Below are positions 26,888-35,515 of a stretch of 40,361 nucleotides of DNA, in pieces (within the stretch, counting starts at the first letter, position 1; every line of letters begins with the position of its first letter). The DNA is from Hansschlegelia zhihuaiae (GTDB lineage Bacteria; Pseudomonadota; Alphaproteobacteria; Rhizobiales; Methylopilaceae). The notes under the pieces are model-generated. The model had not been told where the DNA came from, did not search any database, and was given only the letters and a program-made list of their open reading frames with translations. The position numbers and the translations under genes were made by a program. Location of the stretch: contig NZ_RYFI01000012.1 of assembly GCF_004103825.1 (NCBI RefSeq), positions 116,752 through 157,112 of the forward strand, given 5' to 3'.

Positions 26888-28152
26888 TCAGAGCCCGAAC
26901 AGGCGCAACAGAGCCCGGCTTGCCTTGGCCGCTCGTGTCGCCGTCACGCCGTCAAATGCAACCGGCGATCCCGAACCCAGAGCGAGGTCCGAGTCGACAT
27001 GGGCGCGAAGTGCCTGATCCGTGACGTGGTATCCCCAGTTGACGGCTCTCGCGTGGCCCTCTCGCCGAGGAAATGGAGGACGGTCGCGACCTCCATTGGC
27101 TTCGGGTCGCATGTGGCCAGGATGTCTCGAAGCGCCGGCGCACTCGACAGCAGGGTCGGGCTTGGAGCGATCGACCAATAGCAGCCGCGGGTGAACGTCC
27201 CGTCGGCGGCGATGTCGACACCCTTCGCCTCCGCTTTCGAGGCGGCCTTGAACGCGTCGATCAGCTCGCTTCTGCGCAGGGATCGAACCTGATTGTCGAT
27301 CGTGTCGGTGACACGCTTGAGCTGGCTGTACCAGGTCCAGAACCCGCTGTCGGACTTCCTCCAGGCCGCGCCGGCGTCGGACACGAACACGCGCCGGCAG
27401 CGCTTCATGACGGGCTCGACACCGTGATTGTCGTAGACGCCTCCGTCCGTCAGCACCGCGCGTCCGGGCGGGGCCGCCGGACCGACCGATCCGTCGAGCT
27501 TCTCTTCACTCCATGTATGGGGCGTCAGGTCGATCCGGATCGGCGAGAGGAACGGCGGAAATGCCGATGAGCAAGCCACGACGTCGGCGAGCAGCCAATT
27601 GGCGTCCCGCGCAAGACCGATGCGATAGTCGGCGACATAGGCACGCGACATCCTGAACAGCGAGCCCGTCGTCAGGTTGCTGGCGCAGAAGATGAAGAGC
27701 GGCCTGTCCGTGAGGTCCTGAAGGCGGGTCTCGTCGAATAGGTGACGCGAATAGGCCTTCGCGACCTCGCGACCCGCCGTCGACCACGGCGTCGCCAAGC
27801 CTTTCAACACGGCCGGCCCGTCGACAAAAGCCTGCGAGAATTTGCACAGAGGCTCGATGACCTCTTCGCCCAGACGTTGCGCGACCCCCTTCTCGTCGAA
27901 CTCGAGCCGTGGCCAGGCCTGCGCCAGGACGCCTGCGGCGATTGATCCGCCGGAGACTGAGCTCACCACTTCGATCCCCTTGAGCAGACCCGCCTCGTTC
28001 AGTCGGGCGAGCGCCCCGGCGTGAAACAGCATCGCCCTGTATCCGCCTCCCGACAGGCAAAGCCCGTCGGCGAACCGCTTGGCTTTTAGCGGCGCGGCCA
28101 ACGCCTGATCATTCGAAAGCGGCAAGGGCTGGAGCGCTACGGGAGGCGCCAT
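26888..28152 (-). pseudogene. Patatin-like phospholipase with a C-terminal frameshift
   Basis: A patatin-family lipid acyl hydrolase. The oxyanion loop is LSGGGYRA (34-41), the nucleophile is S67 in SSVSGGS, and the Asp of the dyad is D236 in LTDGGVYDN. All catalytic residues are in one intact frame of 402 codons ending at 26944. The family's typical end, NWGYHVTDQALRAH followed by a basic tail, lies in another frame that ends at 26888. The switch is near 27047-27050, where CGAGAGCC looks like an original CGAGAGGCC that lost one G. Only the last part of the protein is affected. Patatins serve as membrane-damaging effectors in CBASS and other systems. It converges on the ietAS-type operon and may be a further effector (inference). 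Confidence 0.8.
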
Positions 28153-28440
28153 GGATTAAGCCTCGCTTGAGCGCCGGGCGCCTCGCCGGCCAAAACTCAA
28201 GCCCGCGAAGGCGCCGCTTGTCGTAAGGCGCCGTGGCCGTTCGGATCGGCCACGCGTCGTCATCGGCGAGCCCCTTCCATTTGGGTTGGCCGTTCTGCTT
28301 CTGCACCGACGGACGCCAACGGTACTGAGAGTAGATTCCATGATGTTGGCGTCATAGCGGCTCGCGAGCTTGGGATCGGGCCGCAGCGCCAGACGATCAT
28401 CGCCGACGACGCCGGCATAAATGAGCATCTCGATAGGCAT
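28109..28440 (-). pseudogene. Small unknown gene upstream of patatin, frameshifted
   Basis: Two frames together read like one short protein. The first starts MPIEMLIYAGVVGDDRLAL (ATG 28440) and runs to NIMES. The second continues YSQYRWRPSVQKQNGQPKWKG, then DDDAWPIRTATAPYDKRRLRGLEFW, to the stop at 28109. The switch is near 28334-28338 (minus strand GAATCTAC, perhaps from GAAATCTAC). The repaired length is about 110 aa. No family was recognised. The end overlaps the patatin start by about 40 bp, so the two are probably co-expressed. A further in-frame start lies at 28569. Confidence 0.5.
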
Positions 28441-28712
28441 GCGTTCTTCGTCCCACAACGTTTGGTAGAGATTATCAGTTGGTCGCGACGCTGTTGAAAA
28501 GACGTTGTGGGAAAACTCGTCATGACGGGGGCGCCTAAGCGACCGCGAGAAAACGCCGAGCCAAGCCATAGCGCATTAGGCATAGCCTGCGGTCGGAACC
28601 CTCTTCTAGATGCTGACCAACGTCTCCTTCTGGCGCACGGCTGAAGGTTGGCTGCTGGCGCGAGGCCGCCGCCAATGCGTTGCGGCCGCTCGAATGGTTA
28701 CGGTGATAAATG

Positions 28713-28743
28713 ATAAAATAACACTTTGTGCCACTTATTTTAT
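28713..28743. promoter_or_regulatory. AT-rich inverted repeat, likely operator/promoter of the XRE gene
   Basis: A perfect 9-bp inverted repeat, ATAAAATAA ... TTATTTTAT (28713-28721 and 28735-28743), lies 32 bp upstream of the XRE regulator start, in unusually AT-rich DNA. The centre also contains a smaller palindrome, CACTTTGTG. Position and symmetry fit an autoregulatory operator overlapping the promoter; the binding protein is inferred. Confidence 0.55.
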
Positions 28744-28774
28744 GTGCCTAAATGTCGAGGACGGGAGGTCTGAG

Positions 28775-29089
28775 ATGAGCTTAGGCAATCGAATTCGTAT
28801 GGCGCGGCACCAACGAGACTGGTCGCAGGCGGAGCTGGCCGCGGCGGTCGGCACGTCGCAGACCTGCGTCCACAATTGGGAAGCCGATAACACCTATCCG
28901 CGGCCAGCCAACCTACAAGCTCTGGCAGGCGCCCTCGGTGTGCCAATCCTTTTCCTTGAAGAAGGCGAGGGAGGCATCTCGATGGGGCAGACGGTCGATG
29001 AAGTCCTGGCTGCGGCCAAAATCGAGCTCGCCAGGGTGCTCAAAACCAAGCCCAGCAAGATCAAGCTTAGCATGCGAGTGGAATCCTAG
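28775..29089 (+). CDS. XRE-family transcriptional regulator
   Basis: A 104-aa protein with an N-terminal Cro/C1-type helix-turn-helix (LGNRIRMARHQRDWSQAELAAAVGTSQTCVHNWEADNTYP) and a C-terminal helical part rich in Lys that may dimerise. The ATG at 28775 follows a clear GGGAGG site; the frame is open upstream but the domain begins here. The inverted repeat just upstream is a candidate operator for autoregulation. Its own target may also be the patatin gene or the next small gene 54 bp downstream. The gene is divergent from the patatin pair. Confidence 0.85.
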   Translation: MSLGNRIRMARHQRDWSQAELAAAVGTSQTCVHNWEADNTYPRPANLQALAGALGVPILFLEEGEGGISMGQTVDEVLAAAKIELARVLKTKPSKIKLSMRVES

Positions 29090-29143
29090 CCGCACTCGTC
29101 GCACCCATCCATTTATCGCGCCATAAGCAAAGAGAGCCGTGTC

Positions 29144-29473
29144 ATGGGAGACGTTGTTCAATTCCGGGGGCGTTCGGTTGTCGCCAATCGAGCGGGCCTA
29201 ATTCCAATAACAGTATGGGTCATTGATATCGAACAGCCTGAGCGGACCCGATGGAGCGCTCAGCTCGAAATCTCCTATGCGGCGGGATTTCGAGCCCTGA
29301 AGGGTTTCACGGATGTAAATGCGCGGAAGGGAAAGCGCCATAAATTCAAATGCGCACCTGCGCGCTTGAACGACTTCATCTGGGCAATTGAGCCGCTCGT
29401 CGAGGCCGAGAGGATTGGCGTCGAAGTCTCTGGAAGGCGGGTCCGTGCGCGCCTTCGGCGTAAGCGAGCGTAG
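29144..29473 (+). CDS. Small basic protein of unknown function
   Basis: A 109-aa protein with no recognised family. It is basic, with VWVIDIEQPERTRWSAQLEISYAAGF, LNDFIWAIEPLVEAE and an Arg-rich C-terminus. A beta-alpha-beta-like arrangement and the basic end would suit nucleic-acid binding, but this is only a guess. It follows the XRE regulator by 54 bp on the same strand and may be co-transcribed. The start at 29144 has an AGAGAG stretch about 9 bases upstream. Confidence 0.5.
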   Translation: MGDVVQFRGRSVVANRAGLIPITVWVIDIEQPERTRWSAQLEISYAAGFRALKGFTDVNARKGKRHKFKCAPARLNDFIWAIEPLVEAERIGVEVSGRRVRARLRRKRA

Positions 29474-29629
29474 GCGCGGGACGGTCATGGTCCGAAATCG
29501 ACCGCCGCCTCGGGTCTAACCCGCGAAGGTCGAGTTCCTGGAGGTGTGCCAGCGTCCGGTAATGGCGCCATTTAGCAGTTCACGCCTCTCCTGCCCTTCC
29601 CGCGATCGTCGTGTTCTGGTGCGACGGTG

Positions 29630-30770
29630 TTAGATCAGGACGAAATCGTCCTGCTGTAGCGCGCTCTTCGATACGCCCAGCAGCGTGATGGAGCGCTCAG
29701 CGTCGAGCGTCAGCAGTGTATTTTCGCCATCCTGAACGGCAGCGTTCATAACAGCATTGAAGTCCGCAAACGGGCCATTCTCAAGTCGGATGACGTCACC
29801 CGCGCTTCCAGGCGCAAAATCCCAGATCGAGTCGTGGCCGAAGGCGCCAGCAAAGACGAAGACATCGCCGCCGCTTCCGCCGGAAAGCGTATCGTCGCCG
29901 CCGCCGCCTTCAATCAGGTCGTCACCCTCGAAGCCCTGCAACTCGTCATAACCGAGGCCACCTCTCAGAGTATCGGCCCCGGAATAGCCTTGTGCGAAGT
30001 CATTCCCGGCACCAAGGGTGATTTCGTCATCGGAACCTGAGCCATAGATCGAGTCGTTCCCCGAACCTGACGTCACGGCCTCGAAGTCGCCGCTGGTGAT
30101 CGCGTAGGACCAATCCGTCGACGCGTCGTAGATAAGCGCGTCGCGCCCGGTGCCTCCCGAGTAAACGGCGTCGTCGGCATCGACCGTGACGACATCGTCT
30201 CCGTCTCCGCCATAAAGATGGTCCACGCCCGCTCCGCCTTCTATCGCGTCATCGCCTTCGAACCCCTGAATGGTATCATTCCCATTCTGGCCGGAGATCT
30301 CGTCGGCGCCCGCATAGCCCTGTGCAAAGTCATGCCCTGCGCCAAGGGTGATCTCGTCATCGGCGCCTGAGCCATAGATCGAGTCGTTCCCCGAGCCTGA
30401 CCTGATGGCCTCGAAGTCGCCGCTGGCGATGGCGTAGGACCAATCGGTCGTCGCGTCATAGATGAGCTGGTCGCGCCCGTCTCCTCCGGAATAGACGACG
30501 TCGTCGGCGTCGACCGTGACGACATCGTCGCCGTCTCCTCCATAGAGCATGTCGGCACCCGCGCCGCCCTCGAGGCTGTCGTTGTCTTCGAAACCCTGCA
30601 GCGTGTCGTCACCGTCCTCGCCGAACAGCGAGTCGTTCCCGGCGTATCCCTGCGAAAAGTCGTTCCCACCGCCGAGCCGGACCTCGTCATTCCCGCCCGA
30701 GCCATAAATGGCGTCGAACCCAAAATTGGTGACGACCGACTCGAAGTCGCCACTTGCGATAGCGGCTGGT
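29630..30770 (-). pseudogene. RTX/hemolysin-type calcium-binding repeat protein, 5' end lost
   Basis: The C-terminal part of a secreted RTX-type protein. It holds many GGxGxDxLx-type calcium-binding nonapeptides (for example GGDGDDVVTV, GSGNDSIYGSG, GGGGDDTLSGGSGGD) and ends in DFVLI, the usual type of C-terminal signal region for type I secretion. The reading frame can be followed up to about 30766, inside a repeat unit (AIASGDFES), and then runs into unrelated DNA. No start codon or N-terminal domain is present, so the gene was cut by a rearrangement. The enzyme or adhesin domain it once carried is unknown. An internal ATG at 30550 is not a convincing start. Confidence 0.8.
29890..30766 (-). 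repeat. About 330-bp (110-aa) tandem repeats in the RTX fragment
   Basis: Near-identical blocks recur with a spacing of 330 bp. For example, GCCATAGATCGAGTCGTTCC lies at 30041 and again at 30371, and the DWSYAI-x-SGDFEA and FAQGY-x-GAD coding blocks recur likewise. About two full copies and one partial copy remain. The array is protein-coding, in frame, and not a CRISPR. Confidence 0.75.
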
Positions 30771-31074
30771 GACGGTCGACCGCACGGAGATCGTTCGCGT
30801 CGGCAAGCCCAAGAGCGTCGATCCGGCCAAGCTCTGGGTGGTGATCGCGGAGATGGAGACCGTGAACCAGCCCTTCGCCCAGGCGGACATCGCGTTGGAC
30901 CTGGACGTCTTGCGCAGGCTGTTCGGGTGCGAGATCGGCGGCAAGGTCCAGAGGGTCGAGAGCGACATCATTGTGAGGGCGGTCCTAGCGCGGATTCGTC
31001 TTAATCCGGGTCGTCCTGCGGCTGGACGCCGGCGGCGGATTGACCCAAGGCCGACGTTCGAAGGGTCCGCTTAG
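30769..31074 (+). pseudogene. Unrecognised gene fragment at a recombination junction
   Basis: An open frame of 101 codons beginning exactly where RTX homology ends. The first about 65 residues look protein-like (TEIVRVGKPKSVDPAKLW, VVIAEMETVNQPFAQADIALDLD); the rest is Arg/Pro-rich and probably out of the original frame. No family was recognised. The GTG at 30769 is just the first possible codon after a stop in the RTX part. It is likely an internal piece of a gene left by the rearrangement that truncated the RTX gene. Confidence 0.35.
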
Positions 31075-31553
31075 GCCGCACAGACCGCTGCCGAGGAAAT
31101 GCGGCAAGACATCCAAGGAAACGGTGTGCAAGTGATCGGAAACAGCCACATACTGTTAGCGCGCTTCCCAATATTGCACTCTGAAAGATAAATAATTAGA
31201 ATAATAGTACAAGCGTGATAGAGCATGCGAGCCACTAAAGCCGCGAGCCACCCGAGCCCGGCGAACTAGGAGCGCCAGTGCCGCAACCATAAGACAGGCT
31301 AGCGCCCGTGAGCCGGGATGGCTGGAAGGAGCTGAAGCGCGACCTTGCCACCAAATATATCACCTTCCCAGATCTCCCTATTGAGGTGCTCCGAGGATCG
31401 CCGATAACGGCGGGGGAGGGCACGCAATCCGCCCGCGGGGCCTTCAGACGTTGGCCGGGCAACCAAGCATGCTTGACGACTTCCTGCGAGTAAGAGCAGA
31501 TTTCCTATCAATTGCACGTACGCACCTTTTCAACCCTAGAGGGGATGGAACCG
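31075..31553. other. Gene-free, AT-richer leader upstream of lodA-like gene
   Basis: About 480 bp with no credible gene. The stretch around 31180-31215 (AAGATAAATAATTAGAATAA and neighbours) is strikingly AT-rich compared with the left half of the window and may hold a promoter. From here base composition stays lower until about 39,250. No repeat or RNA gene was recognised. Confidence 0.5.
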
Positions 31554-34500
31554 ATGCCGGCCTTGTCCAATTCCTACTGTCGGATCTTTCCGCCGATTGG
31601 GATCGCCCGGCTGGGTAATAGTCCGACGGAGTTCTTCTTGGGTCCGGAGGCACCGAATGTTGTCCCGGAACCTCAAGCCGGCTACAAGGATGAACAGGGA
31701 AGAATAAAGCGGCAGGGCGCGCGGTTTCGCCTTTACGCATTCTTTCCCGATGGGTCCGTCGAGGAGGTCACGGCCGATCATCCGGACGTCGGCTTAATTG
31801 AATGGACGGTCGCGCTCGCAAATCGGAAGGCCGCTTGGCATGAATTCGATGGAGCAAGAAATGTTGCGAAGATCCTCGCCGGCCAGCAATCGTCGCCTCT
31901 GCGGAACGCGGGAGTGAGCAGTAAGGATCGAGATCACCTTGCTATCGTCCCCGATCCCGTTGTTGTCGCCGGCAGGAGCACTGCCGGCACCAAGCTTGAA
32001 GGTACGTTTGGACTCAATCAGCGGCAGCGAAACCCCGTCACTTTGGGTGAGGCCCGGACCGACGAAGCGGGCCGGTTAGTTGTGCTAGGCGGATTTGGCC
32101 ATTCAGAGAGTGTGCTTCCAACCAATCCGCTTGCTCACTACGCCAACAACGACGGGTGGTTTGACGACACGTCCGACGGTCCGGTCACTGCAACTGTCAC
32201 GCTGAAGGATGGCAACACCCTGCCCGTTCACGGCAGAGCATGGGTTGTGTGCGCACCACCCCATTTCTCGCCTTGGACAAAAAGCGTGGTCACTTTGTAC
32301 GATGTCATGACGGAGGCCGCGGCGAGACACGGTCTTTCTTGGGACGTTCTTGAGCTTGGCCCGAAACCTGACGACAATGTATCGTTCACGCGAGATATTT
32401 ATCCTGCGTTATCGGCCATGAGCAGCTTGCAGTGGGTCTCGCGCAGAAGCCAACGAGGTCACGCGCCGGGCAAACGAGGAGCTTTCCCGGACGAAGCAAT
32501 GTTAAAGACCCTCGCTTCCAGGGAAGAGGCGAGAAAGCCTAACTCGCCCCATAAGCGCTTTTTTGATCGGCTTCGGCATCCGGTGGCAACACCACCCTAT
32601 GATGATGAGTCAGCGCAGCCTTGGCCGGTCCTAAGCCCGAACTCACTTCAGGCTCGAAGACAGGCAACTCTTTATTATATGCCACCGCTATCTGGCGATG
32701 AAGGCGACGTCGACCACGAAAAGCCCGAGTATTGGCTGTCAATTACACCCAGGCAGTACGCCAAATTTGCGCGCTGGAAGGACGGTGACTTTGTAGCCGA
32801 CTGGATTGGCTCGCCAGCTTCCACACCGTTTGATCAGATTCCGGTCGCGCAGCAGCCGGCCGCCCTGACGGAAGCAGCGCTAGAATGGACGCAGGGCGGT
32901 GCCTTTTACCCCGGCATCGAGCTCACCTCGACTGTTCGCCACAGCGGCTTCTACAGCGAAGCCTTTCGTGTGTCGGACGGAGCAATTGCAGGCGATCTTA
33001 CGAAGTGGATGGCGCTTCCCTGGCAGTCAGACTTCTACGAATGCCGTGATCACTGGTGGCCGGCTGTGCGTCCCGACGACGTGGTTCCTGTAGGAAATTA
33101 TGAGCGCCTCATCGAGGAATTCGAACAGGAGGCAAAAAACGGAGTTCTCGCCGATCTTCTGACCGCGCGACGTCCGTGGACGCGCGGCGTCGGGACCGAG
33201 ATCGTAGATCGTCCCGGGTTCCCTACCTTAATGGACGGCCAATCCGCTGGAGATTACAAGCGCGCCTTTGAGCGACTGTGGAACCGGCACGTCGATAGCT
33301 TCGTGCGTCGGTACATTCCTCAAATGATGGTGAATGAATTAGACGATGTCTATCGCGTTCGAGTTCTTGAGTTTCTCGATAAATCAATCTTATCAGCGCC
33401 GAATTTCGTAGTACCTGCGCGTCCAGTCGGCGCCCCTGAGGAGGAATATACTCAGACCGTGCTGCTGTCTATCCGGCAGTATATCTTCAGCAACACGCCT
33501 GTTCGGCAACCTTATGCATCGGAGTCGGCGAAAGCTTACCGAGATGCCTTACTCGTAGTTTTTAGCAGCAGCGAGATCGTGAATGGTGTTCTCGACGTCG
33601 TTTGGCGGGCGGCCTACGCTCACCGCGGTAAGAACGAGATGGTTAGAAAGTGGCATCGCCTTGGCTTCGTGGCACCACGCACCGCTGCGGACCAGAAGGT
33701 ATGGGTTGAGACAGAACGACAACGCTTCGATCTGCTTGAAGCGCGAGAGCATTTCTACTTTCTAATGAATATCGAGACGTATCCCGAGTATTTGCCTATC
33801 GCCAAGCGGTTAGGTCGCGAATATTTTGATCGGGCCCGAACGGAGACGGAGCCAAGCCTTGAAGCTCAAGGTTTGGATCACTACAAATTTTTTAAGTATG
33901 ATCCAATTACGTTCGAAGCCCGCTTAGAAAAGATCTACGAGAACGAGCGCCGAGAAGCTGAAAAAGCTGATCCGGTGCTTGGCACCGGGCTGGAAGCAGT
34001 CTTCAACTCGCCCGAGCGCATCATTCAGCGGATCCGGCAGCTTGCTCCATTTAATCAGTTGGACGGTTCTTGGCTTGAGCGAGTTACGAAAGCTGGGCCG
34101 ATCAATGACGTGCAATCCTTCCTTTTTGAGATCTGGTCAGATGAGATTGGAAACGGCGACCCTTCTCAAAATCACGCCAACATCTATACCGAACTGCTGA
34201 AAAGCGCCGGCATCTACCTGCCTCCGCTCAATAGTCGCGCTTACTCAGATCATCAAGATTTGTGGCCAGGGTCGTTTTCAAGTCCAGCATATCAGTCGGC
34301 CGCAGCGCTGTTTCCTGAGACATTTTACCCAGAAATACTTGGTATGACCTTGTATCTCGAGTGGGAAGCAGTGTTTCTGCCTGCTATGGTCAAGCTCTAT
34401 GACTATTATGGCTACAATTCCTTATTTTATCGATTGCACGTAGCAATTGACAATCCCGTGAATGGCCACGGAGCACGAGCCCGAGACGCAGTTGTACGCT

Positions 34501-35495
34501 ACCTCGGCGACATCGATTCCGGCGGCGAGGACGAAGTGCAGGAGGCGTGGCGCCGGATATGGGATGGTTACCTTGCGTTCAAGTTCATCGGCGATCAGGA
34601 TTGGGGCTATCGTCTTGCCAACCCGCCTACTATTGATGAGCGGATGGTAGAGATGCTAGTCGCGAAGCGGCACTTTGGGCAGCTCAATCACGGCACTCGT
34701 CGATTCGCCGGCAATTACCTCAATGACTGGTTTGATGAGCCGGAGCAGTTCCTGCGCGTGCTTGCCAGCTCCGATCTGATAGTACCGGGGGATGCGGCTG
34801 CGAGCCCAATCTTCGACACTATGGGACAGACTGGCGTGATGCTGAAGGTATTCACGTCAACAGAGAAGCAGCTTTGGACCGACTGGATCAACTCGCTGCC
34901 GCCCGACGCGCCCGGCGGCATGATGAGCCCACCGGAGGAGATGCGTGCTCTAATCCGTCAACTGCGTGCACGCGCGATGAGTGTGCTCGGGCATGACGGT
35001 GAGACTCTGCGGGGCAGATATTTGGATCCTGATAGCGGCCAGTTGGTAGAGACAGAGGCTACGGTCGGATGGTGGTTGGCGATCGGGCAACCTGAGCGGC
35101 TCATGGCGACTTTGAGCGATCCACAAAATGGCTGGATAGTTCCCGGCGATCCCGGGCGAAGCCGCTTCGTCCGGGAACTCCTAAGCGAGCGCCGGCCAAT
35201 GGCGCGCTTCCTATCGCGTGGAATCCAAGAAATCGGCGGAAAAACCGCTCGGCAGATCATTGTAGATTGGATCCGTGGCGGTGCGCAGCTTCCGACTGAA
35301 CGCGTGCATCCCGGTCAATTTAGTGCTCGGCTCCGCTTGATGGCCGCGGTACCAGAGCGCACTGGGGCGCGGTTGCGCGACGACTTCGCACCGGAGGTGA
35401 TCCGCCGTACGCTTTCTTCTCACCGATTTACTGTGCGCGAGCGAACGGGCATGCGCGAGCGACAACTCAATCCTGGAGGTGGCGCCGCTCACTAG
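31554..35495 (+). CDS. LodA/GoxA-like oxidase fused to a heme-oxygenase-like diiron domain
   Basis: A 1313-aa protein, nearly twice the length of LodA (about 700 aa). The N-terminal half (to about 560) is LodA/GoxA-like: PPIGIARLGNSPTEFFLGPE, GGAFYPGIE (448-456) and the MALPWQSDFYECRDHWWP block with W501/W502. LodA-type enzymes are cysteine tryptophylquinone amino-acid oxidases; the Cys expected just before the GG-x-F-x-PG motif is Thr446 here (preceded by W445). The C-terminal half has a segment like iron-containing redox (HDO) enzymes: LEWE (935-938), YYGYNSLFYRLHVAIDN (H962, D966) and NGH (H972). I chose the ATG at 31554, 9 bases after GAGGGG; ATG 31545 and a TTG at 31512 are alternatives. 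The LodB-like gene follows closely. Substrate and cofactor are not known. Confidence 0.75.
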   Translation: MPALSNSYCRIFPPIGIARLGNSPTEFFLGPEAPNVVPEPQAGYKDEQGRIKRQGARFRLYAFFPDGSVEEVTADHPDVGLIEWTVALANRKAAWHEFDGARNVAKILAGQQSSPLRNAGVSSKDRDHLAIVPDPVVVAGRSTAGTKLEGTFGLNQRQRNPVTLGEARTDEAGRLVVLGGFGHSESVLPTNPLAHYANNDGWFDDTSDGPVTATVTLKDGNTLPVHGRAWVVCAPPHFSPWTKSVVTLYDVMTEAAARHGLSWDVLELGPKPDDNVSFTRDIYPALSAMSSLQWVSRRSQRGHAPGKRGAFPDEAMLKTLASREEARKPNSPHKRFFDRLRHPVATPPYDDESAQPWPVLSPNSLQARRQATLYYMPPLSGDEGDVDHEKPEYWLSITPRQYAKFARWKDGDFVADWIGSPASTPFDQIPVAQQPAALTEAALEWTQGGAFYPGIELTSTVRHSGFYSEAFRVSDGAIAGDLTKWMALPWQSDFYECRDHWWPAVRPDDVVPVGNYERLIEEFEQEAKNGVLADLLTARRPWTRGVGTEIVDRPGFPTLMDGQSAGDYKRAFERLWNRHVDSFVRRYIPQMMVNELDDVYRVRVLEFLDKSILSAPNFVVPARPVGAPEEEYTQTVLLSIRQYIFSNTPVRQPYASESAKAYRDALLVVFSSSEIVNGVLDVVWRAAYAHRGKNEMVRKWHRLGFVAPRTAADQKVWVETERQRFDLLEAREHFYFLMNIETYPEYLPIAKRLGREYFDRARTETEPSLEAQGLDHYKFFKYDPITFEARLEKIYENERREAEKADPVLGTGLEAVFNSPERIIQRIRQLAPFNQLDGSWLERVTKAGPINDVQSFLFEIWSDEIGNGDPSQNHANIYTELLKSAGIYLPPLNSRAYSDHQDLWPGSFSSPAYQSAAALFPETFYPEILGMTLYLEWEAVFLPAMVKLYDYYGYNSLFYRLHVAIDNPVNGHGARARDAVVRYLGDIDSGGEDEVQEAWRRIWDGYLAFKFIGDQDWGYRLANPPTIDERMVEMLVAKRHFGQLNHGTRRFAGNYLNDWFDEPEQFLRVLASSDLIVPGDAAASPIFDTMGQTGVMLKVFTSTEKQLWTDWINSLPPDAPGGMMSPPEEMRALIRQLRARAMSVLGHDGETLRGRYLDPDSGQLVETEATVGWWLAIGQPERLMATLSDPQNGWIVPGDPGRSRFVRELLSERRPMARFLSRGIQEIGGKTARQIIVDWIRGGAQLPTERVHPGQFSARLRLMAAVPERTGARLRDDFAPEVIRRTLSSHRFTVRERTGMRERQLNPGGGAAH

Positions 35496-35515
35496 CGAAA
35501 TCCGTGCTCCGCGGG

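Noticed and set aside
29890-30766. Tandem repeats considered as a CRISPR array
   Set aside because: Repeats are about 330 bp, in frame and encode RTX calcium-binding units; no short repeat/spacer pattern.
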